The notes beneath the pieces are model-generated. The model worked only from the letters and a program-made list of their open reading frames with translations, searched no databases and was not told where the DNA came from. DNA of 55,966 bases from Candidatus Aminicenantota bacterium (GTDB lineage Bacteria; Acidobacteriota; Aminicenantia; Aminicenantales; Aminicenantaceae). Position numbers and translations under genes: made by a program. Numbering within the stretch: the stretch's first letter is position 1; each line of letters begins with the position of its first letter. Below, piece by piece: positions 41,222 through 49,496 of this stretch. Location of the stretch: assembly GCA_030603565.1 (NCBI GenBank), contig JAUVXM010000010.1, positions 1-55,966 of the forward strand, in the 5' to 3' direction.

Positions 41222-41319
41222 GAGGAATCCTCACCTATTTGATAAATAGAAATATACACATAAAAAAAGGCTTTGTATATCAGCGAATTGCTGATTTTTT
41301 TGTAGGATAATGTCCTACA
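41222..41319 (+). other. Cluster of four short hairpins, one terminator-like
   Basis: Within 98 bases are GAGGA-A-TCCTC (41222-41232), CTATTT-GAT-AAATAG (41235-41249), ATCAGC-GAATT-GCTGAT followed by a run of T (41279-41301), and TGTAGGA-TAATG-TCCTACA (about 41301-41319). All arms pair perfectly. The third looks like a rho-independent terminator in plus orientation, but no gene precedes it. The block is not part of families A to E as seen elsewhere in the window. Confidence 0.55.
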
Positions 41320-41430
41320 GGAAAGGCAGAAAAACCAGGACCACCAGAGCTAATCGTCATTCCGTCCCGGATCGGAGTCCGGGATGACGGCCAAGCCGGA
41401 AAACAGGAAAGATAGGGAAAGACAGGAAAA
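41320..41430. repeat. Family C repeat block C3
   Basis: AAAACCAGGACCACCAGAGC, then GTCATTCCGTCCCGGATCGG with AGTCCGGGATGACGG, then AAACAGGAAAGATAGGG. These are the same units as in C2, C5 and C6. Confidence 0.8.
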
Positions 41431-41443
41431 GAAGATTGTAAAT

Positions 41444-41476
41444 TATTCTGAAATGTGATATTCTGAATTCAGAATA
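41444..41476 (+). promoter_or_regulatory. Candidate AbrB operator: half-site plus 18-bp perfect palindrome
   Basis: TATTCTGAATTCAGAATA (41459-41476) is a perfect palindrome, and the same nine bases TATTCTGAA occur again at 41444-41452. The array lies 20 bases before the start of the antitoxin gene, where toxin-antitoxin operons are usually autoregulated. The binding role is an inference. Confidence 0.5.
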
Positions 41477-41496
41477 AATATTATTGAGGTGACAAA

Positions 41497-41772
41497 GTGG
41501 GAGCTTCTAAAACTGTTGTAAGAGAGATAAAGGCGCGGGGACAATTGACTATTCCTAAAAAGATTAGGGACTCGAGTCAGCTTGAAGAAGGACAGATGGT
41601 TTCGATCATTCCTGTGGGTGATTCTATTGTAATATCTCCAAAGAGGATTGAACTTGATGAGGCAAGGCGTAAGATCCGGAAAATACTTAAAGAGGCAGAT
41701 GTATCTGCTGAAGAAATGTTGGAAGGATTAAAAGAGGAAAGAAACACTCTTTACAAAGAGTCCTATGGCTGA
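41497..41772 (+). CDS. AbrB/MazE-type antitoxin
   Basis: The 91-residue product begins with an AbrB-family swapped-hairpin DNA-binding domain (VREIKARGQLTIPKKIRD..LEEGQMVSIIPVGDSIVISPK), followed by a helical acidic tail (about 55-91) likely to bind the toxin. The start is GTG at 41497 with GAGGTG 5 bases upstream. Its 3' end overlaps the PIN gene by 8 bases, the usual antitoxin-toxin arrangement. It should neutralise the PIN nuclease and repress the operon through the palindrome upstream. Confidence 0.88.
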   Translation: MGASKTVVREIKARGQLTIPKKIRDSSQLEEGQMVSIIPVGDSIVISPKRIELDEARRKIRKILKEADVSAEEMLEGLKEERNTLYKESYG

Positions 41773-42232
41773 AGAGGCCGTAAAGGTTTTTCTTGACTCT
41801 AATGTCATTCTATTCGGTTTTCTGTCTGACAAAGGAGCACCGCGTATTATTCTTGATTTGTTAAGCTTGGATTTGCCATTTCTTTCTGGTCTTACCGGGC
41901 AGTATAATATCATTGAAATAAAGTGGAATCTGAAAAATAAATTACCTGAAGCTTTGCCGGTTTATAAGGAATATTTTCCTAAACTTGGCCTTGAGATTAT
42001 TTCCTTGCCATCCAAGGAGGAAATAAAGGATTATAAAGATATTATTTCTGAAAAAGATGTTCCGGTTTTGGCTTCAGCTATAAAAGGAGAAGCAGATTAT
42101 CTTGTGACCGGAGATAAGGATTTTATTAAGGTTGAAAATAAGGGAAGGTTTTCTTTTAAGATAGTCACCCCGCAGGAATTTTTGGAAATACAGGGAGGGA
42201 AAGCAGCAAAATGGAAAATAGTAAATAGATAA
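41765..42232 (+). CDS. PIN-domain toxin (ribonuclease), COG1569-like
   Basis: The 155-residue product has the PIN nuclease acidic residues: FLDSNVILFG at the start, an internal glutamate (IIEIKWNL), DVPVLASAIKGEADYLVTGDKDF with two aspartates, and a C-terminal FKIVTPQEFLEI. It resembles the PIN family paired with AbrB antitoxins. The last dozen residues (KAAKWKIVNR) are read from family C repeat sequence (GGAAAATAGTAAATAGATAA), which also gives the stop. The domain itself ends before the repeat, so the toxin is probably intact. Confidence 0.87.
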   Translation: MAEEAVKVFLDSNVILFGFLSDKGAPRIILDLLSLDLPFLSGLTGQYNIIEIKWNLKNKLPEALPVYKEYFPKLGLEIISLPSKEEIKDYKDIISEKDVPVLASAIKGEADYLVTGDKDFIKVENKGRFSFKIVTPQEFLEIQGGKAAKWKIVNR

Positions 42233-42420
42233 AACCTGTTAATAGTAAATGGTAAATGGTAAATAGATAAAACCTGTTAATAGTAAATGGTAAATGGTAA
42301 ATAAAACCAGAAAAACCAGGGCTATAAGAGCTAATCGTCATTCCGGCGGAAGCCGGAAACCAGGAAAGACAGGATAAAGGCAGAAAATAGTAAATGGTAA
42401 ATGGTAAATAGCTAGAAACA
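42195..42420. repeat. Family C repeat block C4 with tandem units
   Basis: The unit TAAAACCTGTTAATAGTAAA with TGGTAAATGGTAAATAGA occurs twice in tandem at about 42228-42302. GTCATTCCGGCGGAAGCCGG at about 42338 and another AGTAAATGGTAAATGG run follow. It starts inside the PIN toxin coding sequence. Confidence 0.8.
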
Positions 42421-42931
42421 ATATTAGACACAGATATACGCGGATAAAACTATATTTTACGCTGAGGACGCAGAGGACACGGATAAAAACAATAAAGCAT
42501 TAGACACGGATGGACACGGATGAAAGCATAATGTTGATTTCTTTTGCCAATGAATTGGCAAAAGAAATCAACCCTTCATCACTTTGCTGCGCAAAGTAAG
42601 TTGAACTAACTCTATAAATATAGATTTTGGAAAATGCTTTTATCCGTGTCCTCTGCGTCCTCAGCGTAAAATAAGTCTTTAAAGTTTAACATTTCCTGTA
42701 TTTTCCGCCTTTACCGTATATACGGCAACCTCGACTTGTTAATAGTTTAGGTTGAAAATGGCAAAAGGTAAATAAAAATAATTTTCAATTTCTCTTGCTA
42801 TTTTATGACTCAATATATAGAGTGTAGATGAGGTTTATATACTATATAGAGGTGTTGTTTAAAAATGCTGTTAGATTTTCCTTTGGATGATCAAATAGAA
42901 TAAAAAATGGATTTGTTTTTTTAATTGGAAT
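42421..42931. repeat. Family D/E block and degenerate family A end, then AT-rich leader
   Basis: Family D text (TACGCTGAGGACGCAGAGG, TTAGACACGGATGGACACGG) is followed by a perfect 19-bp-arm hairpin at 42533-42572 (GTTGATTTCTTTTGCCAAT, 2-base loop). A second hairpin ACTTTGC-TGC-GCAAAGT lies at 42581-42597 and a second D run at 42640-42690. A decayed family A end is at 42722-42754. The last 175 bases are AT-rich and must hold the promoter of the large gene at 42932, but I find no convincing boxes. Confidence 0.75.
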
Positions 42932-45900
42932 ATGGCTATAGAGAAAATCAATAAAAGATTCACAAAGGAAAAGCCCATCATCGTTATAGTTGACGATGAT
43001 ATCTCCCGTCTTGATATGTTTCAACGCGCTCTCAGTCAAGAATACTTGGTTTTTACGACGGCTGGAGGCATTGAAGCTTTTCGTCTCATCAAGAGACTCA
43101 AGACACTTCACGTCCTGGTCATTAACAATGACGGGACCCATGTTAAGGGAGCAGAGATCCTCCGGTTCGTCCGCGAGGACATCCCTCACCCTGAATCCAT
43201 CATTAAGATCCTTATTGCAAGCTCTCCTGATGACGAACCTATTCTTGATGCGGCTAAAAACGGTCGGATCGACGCTCTCTTGAAAAAACCGGTGGCCCCT
43301 GAGTACCTCAAACGCAAGATTGCTTACCTGCTCGCCAGACAGTCGAAGGAAAAACGGGTAGGGATGCGCGTCAGTATTGAAAAGGTGACCCTGATTCGGA
43401 TCGATGGGGAGTTAAACACGGAAATTGAGCTCGTCAATATCAGCGAGAGCGGCATGTTCCTGCGAACTCATTCTTTTTATCCCCATGGCGTGATCCTTCC
43501 TTTCGAAATCGCTCTCACTGATGGGAAGGGATACCCCCTTTCAGGCCGAATCGTCCGTACCGATACCGATCAGGGCGGAGTTGGCGTAGAGTTCCTTGCC
43601 CTTGATGACAAGAGCCGGGTGGCCCTTATCCAATCCTTCTCCGATCATGTCACTATGCGTGACCTAACCAAGCTCAAGGAGCGCTATCCTTTCCTGAGGA
43701 CGGACGAAATGGTCCTTTTCAAAGACACCCTAAAGATCGAATCCTTGCTCCAGAAAGCCCTGAAGTCCAAGGCAGAGATTGCGATCATAGGGGCTCAGAC
43801 GCAAACGTCTGAGAATCTTTCCCTTGTCGGAATTATGCCTTCTTTCTGCTGTGTACTCAAGGGAGATGGGCTAAACATCAAGTTCAAAACTTCCGACCTC
43901 ATTTTCGTCTCCTTTCAGCTTGGCTATGCCACTTACAATTTTGAAACCATGGTCTATCGACTCTCCGCTGATGGGGAGCTGATGGACTGTCTTTTTCCGC
44001 GGGTCATGTTCTACTCGGAAAAACGAAACGAGAAAAGAATTAACCACTTTGGGGACGTTCGTATAGAGATTCCTCTCCCAATACCCTTTAACAAAAGTAT
44101 CAAAGGTCGAATTACCGATATCACCCCCAGCGGGGCAAGCTTTATTACTGATCGGGAAACTCCAGTGATGCTAAAAGGCACGCCTCTCGAGAAGATTTGT
44201 ATTCTTGAGGGTAACAATATCCTCTGGGAAGAGAAGGGAGAGGTCCGTTATGTATCATGGAATGGAGATAAACCATCTAGGCAGGTGAAGTACGGTATCC
44301 AGTTCGGTATTGGCCGGATGGGCATCCAAGCTGTACAGGCTCCGGAAATCGACCCAGGTCATTCTGTCGAAGAGCATTCGGACGAAAAGAAAACCAAGCC
44401 TGTGATGATACGAACCGCAGGCCTGAACAAATTGTCCAACAGAGCTCCCGAGATCATCCGGCTGGAAAACCAGCGGGGAGAAGAGATCGTCGGCCTTTTA
44501 AACTCCTCATTGCCATTGGATGGAAAACCGGTTCCGGTTGTTCTTATCCCTCCAGCTTTCGGAAAGACCAAGGAAACGTTATTCTGCCTGGCCCTGACCC
44601 TCATCGAGAATTTTTACCTCTTGGGAAAACCCATAGCTGTTATCCGTTATGACGGCATCCGGAGAAAAGGAGAAAGCCACAAAGACCCGGGGGCCAGTGA
44701 GCCACCCTTTGAGATGCTTAATGCCAGCACTAGCCAGGGTGCCGATGATATCAAAGCTGTGCTGGATTGGTTGTATCTCAATCCGAAGCTCAAGGCAAGT
44801 TCTGTTACCCTTATAAGTTTTTCTTTGTCCGCTTTGGAGGCGCGCGTTGCTTTGCGGGATGAAACTTATCGTCGAAGGATAAACTACTGGATTTCCTGCA
44901 TGGGAACATTGGAATTCCGGGATCTGATGAGCCGAGTCAATTGCGGTCTGGACTTGCTTGAGCAATATCAGCTTGGCATCAATCTAGGGGTAAGACCGAT
45001 TTTGGGCAATCTCATCAGTTGTGAACCATATGCGGCCGATGTCGTCGCAAATGCTGTCGCGACCATCGATCAAGCGAGGGAGGACATTCGCCACTATGAT
45101 ATCCCAATCACTTGGATCTATGGCGAGCACGACAAATGGATCAGGCCGGAATTCATTCGGGACATCATGAGCGTTCATGCCGGCGCCCCTCGCGAGGTCA
45201 TTTCCGTATCGATCGGGCACAACGCCAGGACCTCTGATGAGGCTCTCCGCTTGTTCAGTACAGTCACCTCCCTAGTACACCGGCACCTTTACCGGAAAAT
45301 GATCCAACCGTTCCTCCCCAACAAAAAGAACATGGAAATCATGCGCCGAGCTGAAAAGGACAGGCTCCCATCCCGAAATCTCAGAAATCGGAGGGACTAC
45401 TGGCAGCGTTATTTGGTAGGTGAAGAAAACTTCATGGGTTTTGATATCATGGGCATGTCCGATGATTACCAAAATCTTATCCATGATCAGCTGCAGGCCT
45501 TAGAACTTAGGCCCGAAGATCGGCTGCTCGACTTGGGCGGCGGAACGGGAATTTTTGCTGAGTGTCTTTTAGAGAACAGACAATCACTCCCGGCTCACAT
45601 CACTATTGCCGACCTGATTCCGGAGGCCCTGAAAAAGGCCTCCGAGAAGCTCTATTCCCGTTCCGGAATCATGAAGAAACACATGCAGTTCGATCTCATG
45701 TGCCTTGATTTTGAGCTGAGCCGATTTCTTCCCCTGGAGCGTTTTCTGAAGGGAGAAACCGCAAGCTTCAAAGAGCTGGCCGATAAGATTGAAAATCTGA
45801 ACCTTGAGAGTGCCAATAAGATCCATGATTCATATTCCCCGCGACTCCATCGCATCCTTAGAGGACAGGTCATCAATCCAGCCCTTAACGACTGGTTGAA

Positions 45901-46477
45901 GGATCAGTTTGACCTGTACGAATATCAAACCATTGTTGACTTCAACCAGGTTGTCAGGTATATAAGGGGAATTATAGAAGAGAAGCCCTCTTTTCGAAAG
46001 CTCGCCTTTCCAGGAGAACTGGAAGCAAATCTCCATCTTCCGATCAAGCCGGGTTTTTATAACAAAATACTAATGAGTCTTGTTCTCTCCTATATCTTCA
46101 ATCCCGTTGAGACCCTTTTTGAGGTCAGACGGATCATCAAGCCCGGAGGCCTACTTGTACTTTCAAGTATGCGCCCTGACACGGACGCCTCGGGCCTGTT
46201 CACAAGGCTCTTAGACAAAATCGAGGTTATGCCCGCTGAGGACTTTCCTGCGAAGTGGCCCAAGCCGCGCATCCTCGAATCAATGCGGTCCTTTCTTAAC
46301 GACGCCCAGGCCCTGGTGGACCTCGAGGAGGCGGGGACTTTCGATTTCTTCGACCCGGAAAAGCTCGACGGTTTGCTGGAAGAGTCGGGATGGGAAAGCA
46401 TCCGGACCATTCCAACCTTCGGGGACCCTCCGCAAGGCTATATTATCGTGGCAAAGGTGAGGAAAACAAATGGCTAG
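42932..46477 (+). CDS. Multidomain signalling protein: degenerate receiver, two PilZ-like domains, LuxD-like acyl hydrolase, methyltransferase
   Basis: 1181 residues with five parts. 15-134: receiver fold (IVIVDDDISRLDMF, LLKKPVAPEYL), but the phosphoacceptor position reads VINND, with asparagine where aspartate belongs. 140-235 and 363-465: PilZ-like domains (EKRNEKRINHFGDVR, DITPSGASFI), which bind c-di-GMP in known families. 510-790: alpha/beta hydrolase most like the bioluminescence acyl-transferase LuxD (IAVIRYDGIRRKG, SFSLSALEARVA with Ser633, YGEHDKWIRPE with Asp734, IGHN with His763). 845-1175: class I SAM methyltransferase (DRLLDLGGGTG at 863-873, IIKPGGLLVLSSM). It overlaps the kinase gene by 8 bases. 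GC is higher than in neighbours. The ATG lacks a strong ribosome site. The function is inferred: c-di-GMP-responsive acyl or lipid modification. Confidence 0.85.
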   Translation: MAIEKINKRFTKEKPIIVIVDDDISRLDMFQRALSQEYLVFTTAGGIEAFRLIKRLKTLHVLVINNDGTHVKGAEILRFVREDIPHPESIIKILIASSPDDEPILDAAKNGRIDALLKKPVAPEYLKRKIAYLLARQSKEKRVGMRVSIEKVTLIRIDGELNTEIELVNISESGMFLRTHSFYPHGVILPFEIALTDGKGYPLSGRIVRTDTDQGGVGVEFLALDDKSRVALIQSFSDHVTMRDLTKLKERYPFLRTDEMVLFKDTLKIESLLQKALKSKAEIAIIGAQTQTSENLSLVGIMPSFCCVLKGDGLNIKFKTSDLIFVSFQLGYATYNFETMVYRLSADGELMDCLFPRVMFYSEKRNEKRINHFGDVRIEIPLPIPFNKSIKGRITDITPSGASFITDRETPVMLKGTPLEKICILEGNNILWEEKGEVRYVSWNGDKPSRQVKYGIQFGIGRMGIQAVQAPEIDPGHSVEEHSDEKKTKPVMIRTAGLNKLSNRAPEIIRLENQRGEEIVGLLNSSLPLDGKPVPVVLIPPAFGKTKETLFCLALTLIENFYLLGKPIAVIRYDGIRRKGESHKDPGASEPPFEMLNASTSQGADDIKAVLDWLYLNPKLKASSVTLISFSLSALEARVALRDETYRRRINYWISCMGTLEFRDLMSRVNCGLDLLEQYQLGINLGVRPILGNLISCEPYAADVVANAVATIDQAREDIRHYDIPITWIYGEHDKWIRPEFIRDIMSVHAGAPREVISVSIGHNARTSDEALRLFSTVTSLVHRHLYRKMIQPFLPNKKNMEIMRRAEKDRLPSRNLRNRRDYWQRYLVGEENFMGFDIMGMSDDYQNLIHDQLQALELRPEDRLLDLGGGTGIFAECLLENRQSLPAHITIADLIPEALKKASEKLYSRSGIMKKHMQFDLMCLDFELSRFLPLERFLKGETASFKELADKIENLNLESANKIHDSYSPRLHRILRGQVINPALNDWLKDQFDLYEYQTIVDFNQVVRYIRGIIEEKPSFRKLAFPGELEANLHLPIKPGFYNKILMSLVLSYIFNPVETLFEVRRIIKPGGLLVLSSMRPDTDASGLFTRLLDKIEVMPAEDFPAKWPKPRILESMRSFLNDAQALVDLEEAGTFDFFDPEKLDGLLEESGWESIRTIPTFGDPPQGYIIVAKVRKTNG

Positions 46478-49037
46478 AAAAGACCTTGCATTTGAAGATC
46501 GGCTTTATACCGAATATGATCTAAGAAGGAGAACAAGGCTTGTCATCATTCTAAGCGCAGTCTTCTACCTCAGCTTCTTGGTTTTGGATGCAATCTATGC
46601 TGCCAGGTTTTTCCAGGTACTTCTTATTATTCGACTGATAGTTTTATTCGCCCATGTCGTTCTTTTCTTCCTGATAAGCCGTGTCCAAACTAATCACGGT
46701 TACGTAAAACTTGCAATTGCCTTGACCATATTTGATGTAGCAGGCATCGCTATCATGATCCAGATCCTGGGAGGATTTTTGACGATGTATGTTCAGGGGT
46801 TGTACCTCATCATCATGGGAATGGTCGTCGTCGTCCCCCTCGTTTTCCGGATAACCACAATCCTTTATATCATGATCTGGGCGAGCTACACCATTCCAGG
46901 CTTAATCAATATGCAAAGAGGAAATGTAGAATGGCGCGATGTTTTCACCAACTTCTTTTTTCTATCGTCTATTGTACTCATTGGCATTTTTGGCTCATAC
47001 ATAATGGACAACATCCGTCGCCGTGAGCTTAACAGCCGCATTCAGCTCGAAGAAACGTCGGCCCGGCTCCGGGAGTCGAACGCCAAGCTAAAAACTTTGG
47101 ACGAACTGAAAACTCAGTTTTTTGCCAATGTCAATCATGAGTTGAGAACTCCTCTTACTCTTATGATGGCCCCTCTGGATCCTTTGATAGATGGTCAGAT
47201 GGGGAAAATGTCAGTTAAACACAAAAAAACACTATTAACAATAAAACGGAATGGTTTTAAGCTGTTAAAACTAATAAACAATTTACTGGACCTGAGTAAG
47301 TTGGAAGAAGGGAAAATGCGGCTTAAAATTAAAACAATAGATTTTGTTGAATACATCAATGCTTTACTTGCGTCGGTCAAACCTCTGGCAGATAACAAAG
47401 ATATCAAGCTTTATTTTCAGCATCCTTCCCAAAAGCTGAAGATGTCGATTGATCCTGATCAGTTTGAAAAAGTCGTTTTAAACCTGCTTTCAAATGCAAT
47501 AAAATTTACACCGGAAAACGGGAGGATAACGGTTTTTATTGAAGAGGATAAAAGCAAAACGACCCTGATTGTTGAAGATACGGGCAGGGGAATCCCTAAA
47601 GATATGCTCAAGACCATATTCGACCGCTTTTCCCAGGTCGATGGTTCTTTATCACGATCCCATGAGGGAACCGGTATCGGTCTTTCTCTTGTCAGTGAGA
47701 TCGTTAAGATTCATGGGGGCAAAGTCCGGGCTGAGAGCAGACAAGGAAAAGGCGCAAAATTCATTGTTGACCTGAAAAAAGGAGACAAGCATTACCCGGC
47801 TTCAATTCTTGACCGTAGGGTCGAAGACCGTCCCGGCACATTTAAGAAACGAGTAACTGACGAGGAGGATTTAAAAGTGCAGGATGTTGTTTTAGACTTT
47901 CGCAACCTCCAGTTAGTTGACCTGGAAAGAGTAGATGTTGACGAAAGAACTGTTGAAATGGATAAAAGCCACGAGCATCTCATTTTGGTTATTGATGATA
48001 ATCCTGAAGTGCTTAAACTGATGAAAATGTTGCTCCGGGATGAATACGCTCTTGAGCTGATATTGTCTGCTGAAGAAGGGATAAAGGTTATGCGGGAAAA
48101 GAAACCGGATCTTGTGTTGTGTGATGTGATGATGCCTGTTATGGATGGCCATGCTTTTTGCAGGAAAGTCAAAAGCGATGAGTGGATGAAGCATATTCCA
48201 GTGCTCCTGGTGACAGCTCGGGCAGGTTCGGAAATGATGGCCCAGGGTATTGAGTCTGGGGCTGATGATTATATTGCCAAACCATTTGATTCTACCGAAT
48301 TAAAAGCCAGGATTCGATCGCTTTTGCGGATAAGACAGGCTGAGTCTGAGTTGAGCCTGGCTAACCGGAATTTAAAGATGCATAAAAAGGACTTGATCGA
48401 AAGGCAGCAGTCTCTTTTTGTCTCAATGATAAAATCTTTGGTCTCGGCAATTGATGCGAAGGATGAATATACCCGTCATCATTCGGCCCGGGTTACAGAT
48501 ATAGCACTTAAAATAGCTGAAAAAATGGATTTTAATAAGAAAGAATTAAAAGATCTTGAACTTGCTTCGCTGCTGCACGATGTTGGTAAGATCGCGATTC
48601 CGGAAAGCATTTTGAACAAGAAATGCAGTCTGACGGATGAGGAATACACCTTAATAAAAGAGCATCCTGCAAGAGGTGAGAGTATCTTAAAACCGGTAGT
48701 AGAATTAAAAGAGATTTCTAGAATCGTCCGCGCTCATCATGAACGTTATGATGGGGCAGGGTATCCTGATGGATTAAAGAGCCATGAGATCCCGTTGAGT
48801 GCTCGGATCATGGCACTTGCTGATACTTATGACTCTATGACGTCAGATCGGCCTTACCGGAAGGGAATGTCGCATAATTTTTCTGTTAAAGAAATTGTAA
48901 GCTTATCCGGCAAGCAGTTTGACCCCGAAGTAGTAGAGCATTTTATTGAAATATCTAACGAATTAATCGTCATTCCGTCCCGGATCGGAGTCCGGGATGA
49001 CGGCCAAGCCGGAAACCAGGATAAAGGCAGTAAATAG
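46470..49037 (+). CDS. Membrane hybrid histidine kinase with receiver and HD-GYP output
   Basis: 855 residues. 22-180: about six transmembrane segments. 185-215: coiled coil. 217-280: HisKA with His223 in VNHELRTP. 320-436: HATPase (LLSNAIKFTPENG, VEDTGRGIP, GTGIGLSLV). 503-622: receiver with Asp552 in LCDVMMPVMDG and a conserved lysine (YIAKPF). 650-830: HD-GYP phosphodiesterase with HD at 703-704 (LLHDVGKI) and HHERYDGAGYPDG. It should sense an unknown signal, autophosphorylate and degrade c-di-GMP, linking it to the PilZ protein encoded just upstream. The last 24 residues (from 832, ELIVIPSRIGVRDDG...) are read from a family C repeat. The N-terminal third has GC-rich codons like the upstream gene; the rest matches the genome background. 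Confidence 0.93.
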   Translation: MARKDLAFEDRLYTEYDLRRRTRLVIILSAVFYLSFLVLDAIYAARFFQVLLIIRLIVLFAHVVLFFLISRVQTNHGYVKLAIALTIFDVAGIAIMIQILGGFLTMYVQGLYLIIMGMVVVVPLVFRITTILYIMIWASYTIPGLINMQRGNVEWRDVFTNFFFLSSIVLIGIFGSYIMDNIRRRELNSRIQLEETSARLRESNAKLKTLDELKTQFFANVNHELRTPLTLMMAPLDPLIDGQMGKMSVKHKKTLLTIKRNGFKLLKLINNLLDLSKLEEGKMRLKIKTIDFVEYINALLASVKPLADNKDIKLYFQHPSQKLKMSIDPDQFEKVVLNLLSNAIKFTPENGRITVFIEEDKSKTTLIVEDTGRGIPKDMLKTIFDRFSQVDGSLSRSHEGTGIGLSLVSEIVKIHGGKVRAESRQGKGAKFIVDLKKGDKHYPASILDRRVEDRPGTFKKRVTDEEDLKVQDVVLDFRNLQLVDLERVDVDERTVEMDKSHEHLILVIDDNPEVLKLMKMLLRDEYALELILSAEEGIKVMREKKPDLVLCDVMMPVMDGHAFCRKVKSDEWMKHIPVLLVTARAGSEMMAQGIESGADDYIAKPFDSTELKARIRSLLRIRQAESELSLANRNLKMHKKDLIERQQSLFVSMIKSLVSAIDAKDEYTRHHSARVTDIALKIAEKMDFNKKELKDLELASLLHDVGKIAIPESILNKKCSLTDEEYTLIKEHPARGESILKPVVELKEISRIVRAHHERYDGAGYPDGLKSHEIPLSARIMALADTYDSMTSDRPYRKGMSHNFSVKEIVSLSGKQFDPEVVEHFIEISNELIVIPSRIGVRDDGQAGNQDKGSK

Positions 49038-49496
49038 TTAATAGTAAATGGTAAATAGATAAAAACTGTAAATAGTAAATAGTAAATGGTAAATAGATAA
49101 AAACTGTAAATAGTAAATGGTAAATAAAACCAGGACCACCAGAGCTGCTCGTCATTCCGTCGAGTTTAAGCATCGTCATTCCGGCGGAAGCCGGAAACCA
49201 GGATAAAAGCTGTAAATAGTAAATGGTAAATGGTAAATAAAACCAGGAAAGATAGGAAAAGCTTTAGTTTAACTTACTTCGCGGAGCGAAGTGATTAAAG
49301 GTTGTTTTATTTTGACGATTCATCGGCAAAAGAAAACAACATCTTGGTTTAATCCGCGTAAATCCGCGTCTAATACTTTACCTCTTTAATCAGTGTCCTC
49401 AGTGTCCTCAGCGTAAAATATTGTTTTTATAGTCTTATCCGCGTCTATCTGCGTCAAAAAGTGGAATATGAAGACTTGACCCCTTATATGTAACTA
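48963..49496. repeat. Family C block C5 followed by a family E/D block
   Basis: It begins inside the kinase gene with GTCATTCCGTCCCGGATCGG. Tandem GTAAATAGTAAATGGTAAAT units (three, at about 49035-49130) and GTCATTCCGGCGGAAGCCGG follow. From 49262 is the E/D composite in reverse orientation: ACTTCGC-GGA-GCGAAGT, then GTTGTTTTATTTTGACGAT with its partner, then TCAGTGTCCTCAGCGTAAAA. No gene is seen. Confidence 0.8.

Noticed and set aside
42228-42310. Short tandem repeats that might be taken for a CRISPR array (also 49035-49130)
   Set aside because: The units are contiguous with no unique spacers, carry internal TGGTAAA periodicity and belong to the dispersed family C. No cas genes are present.
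42842-43189. A 115-codon minus-strand frame opposite the start of the large signalling gene
   Set aside because: It lies antisense to a well-supported receiver domain and has no domain, ribosome site or composition support.
42932-46477. Interpretation as a bioluminescence (lux) locus
   Set aside because: Only a LuxD-like domain is present; luciferase, reductase and synthetase genes are absent, and the domain is fused to signalling modules.
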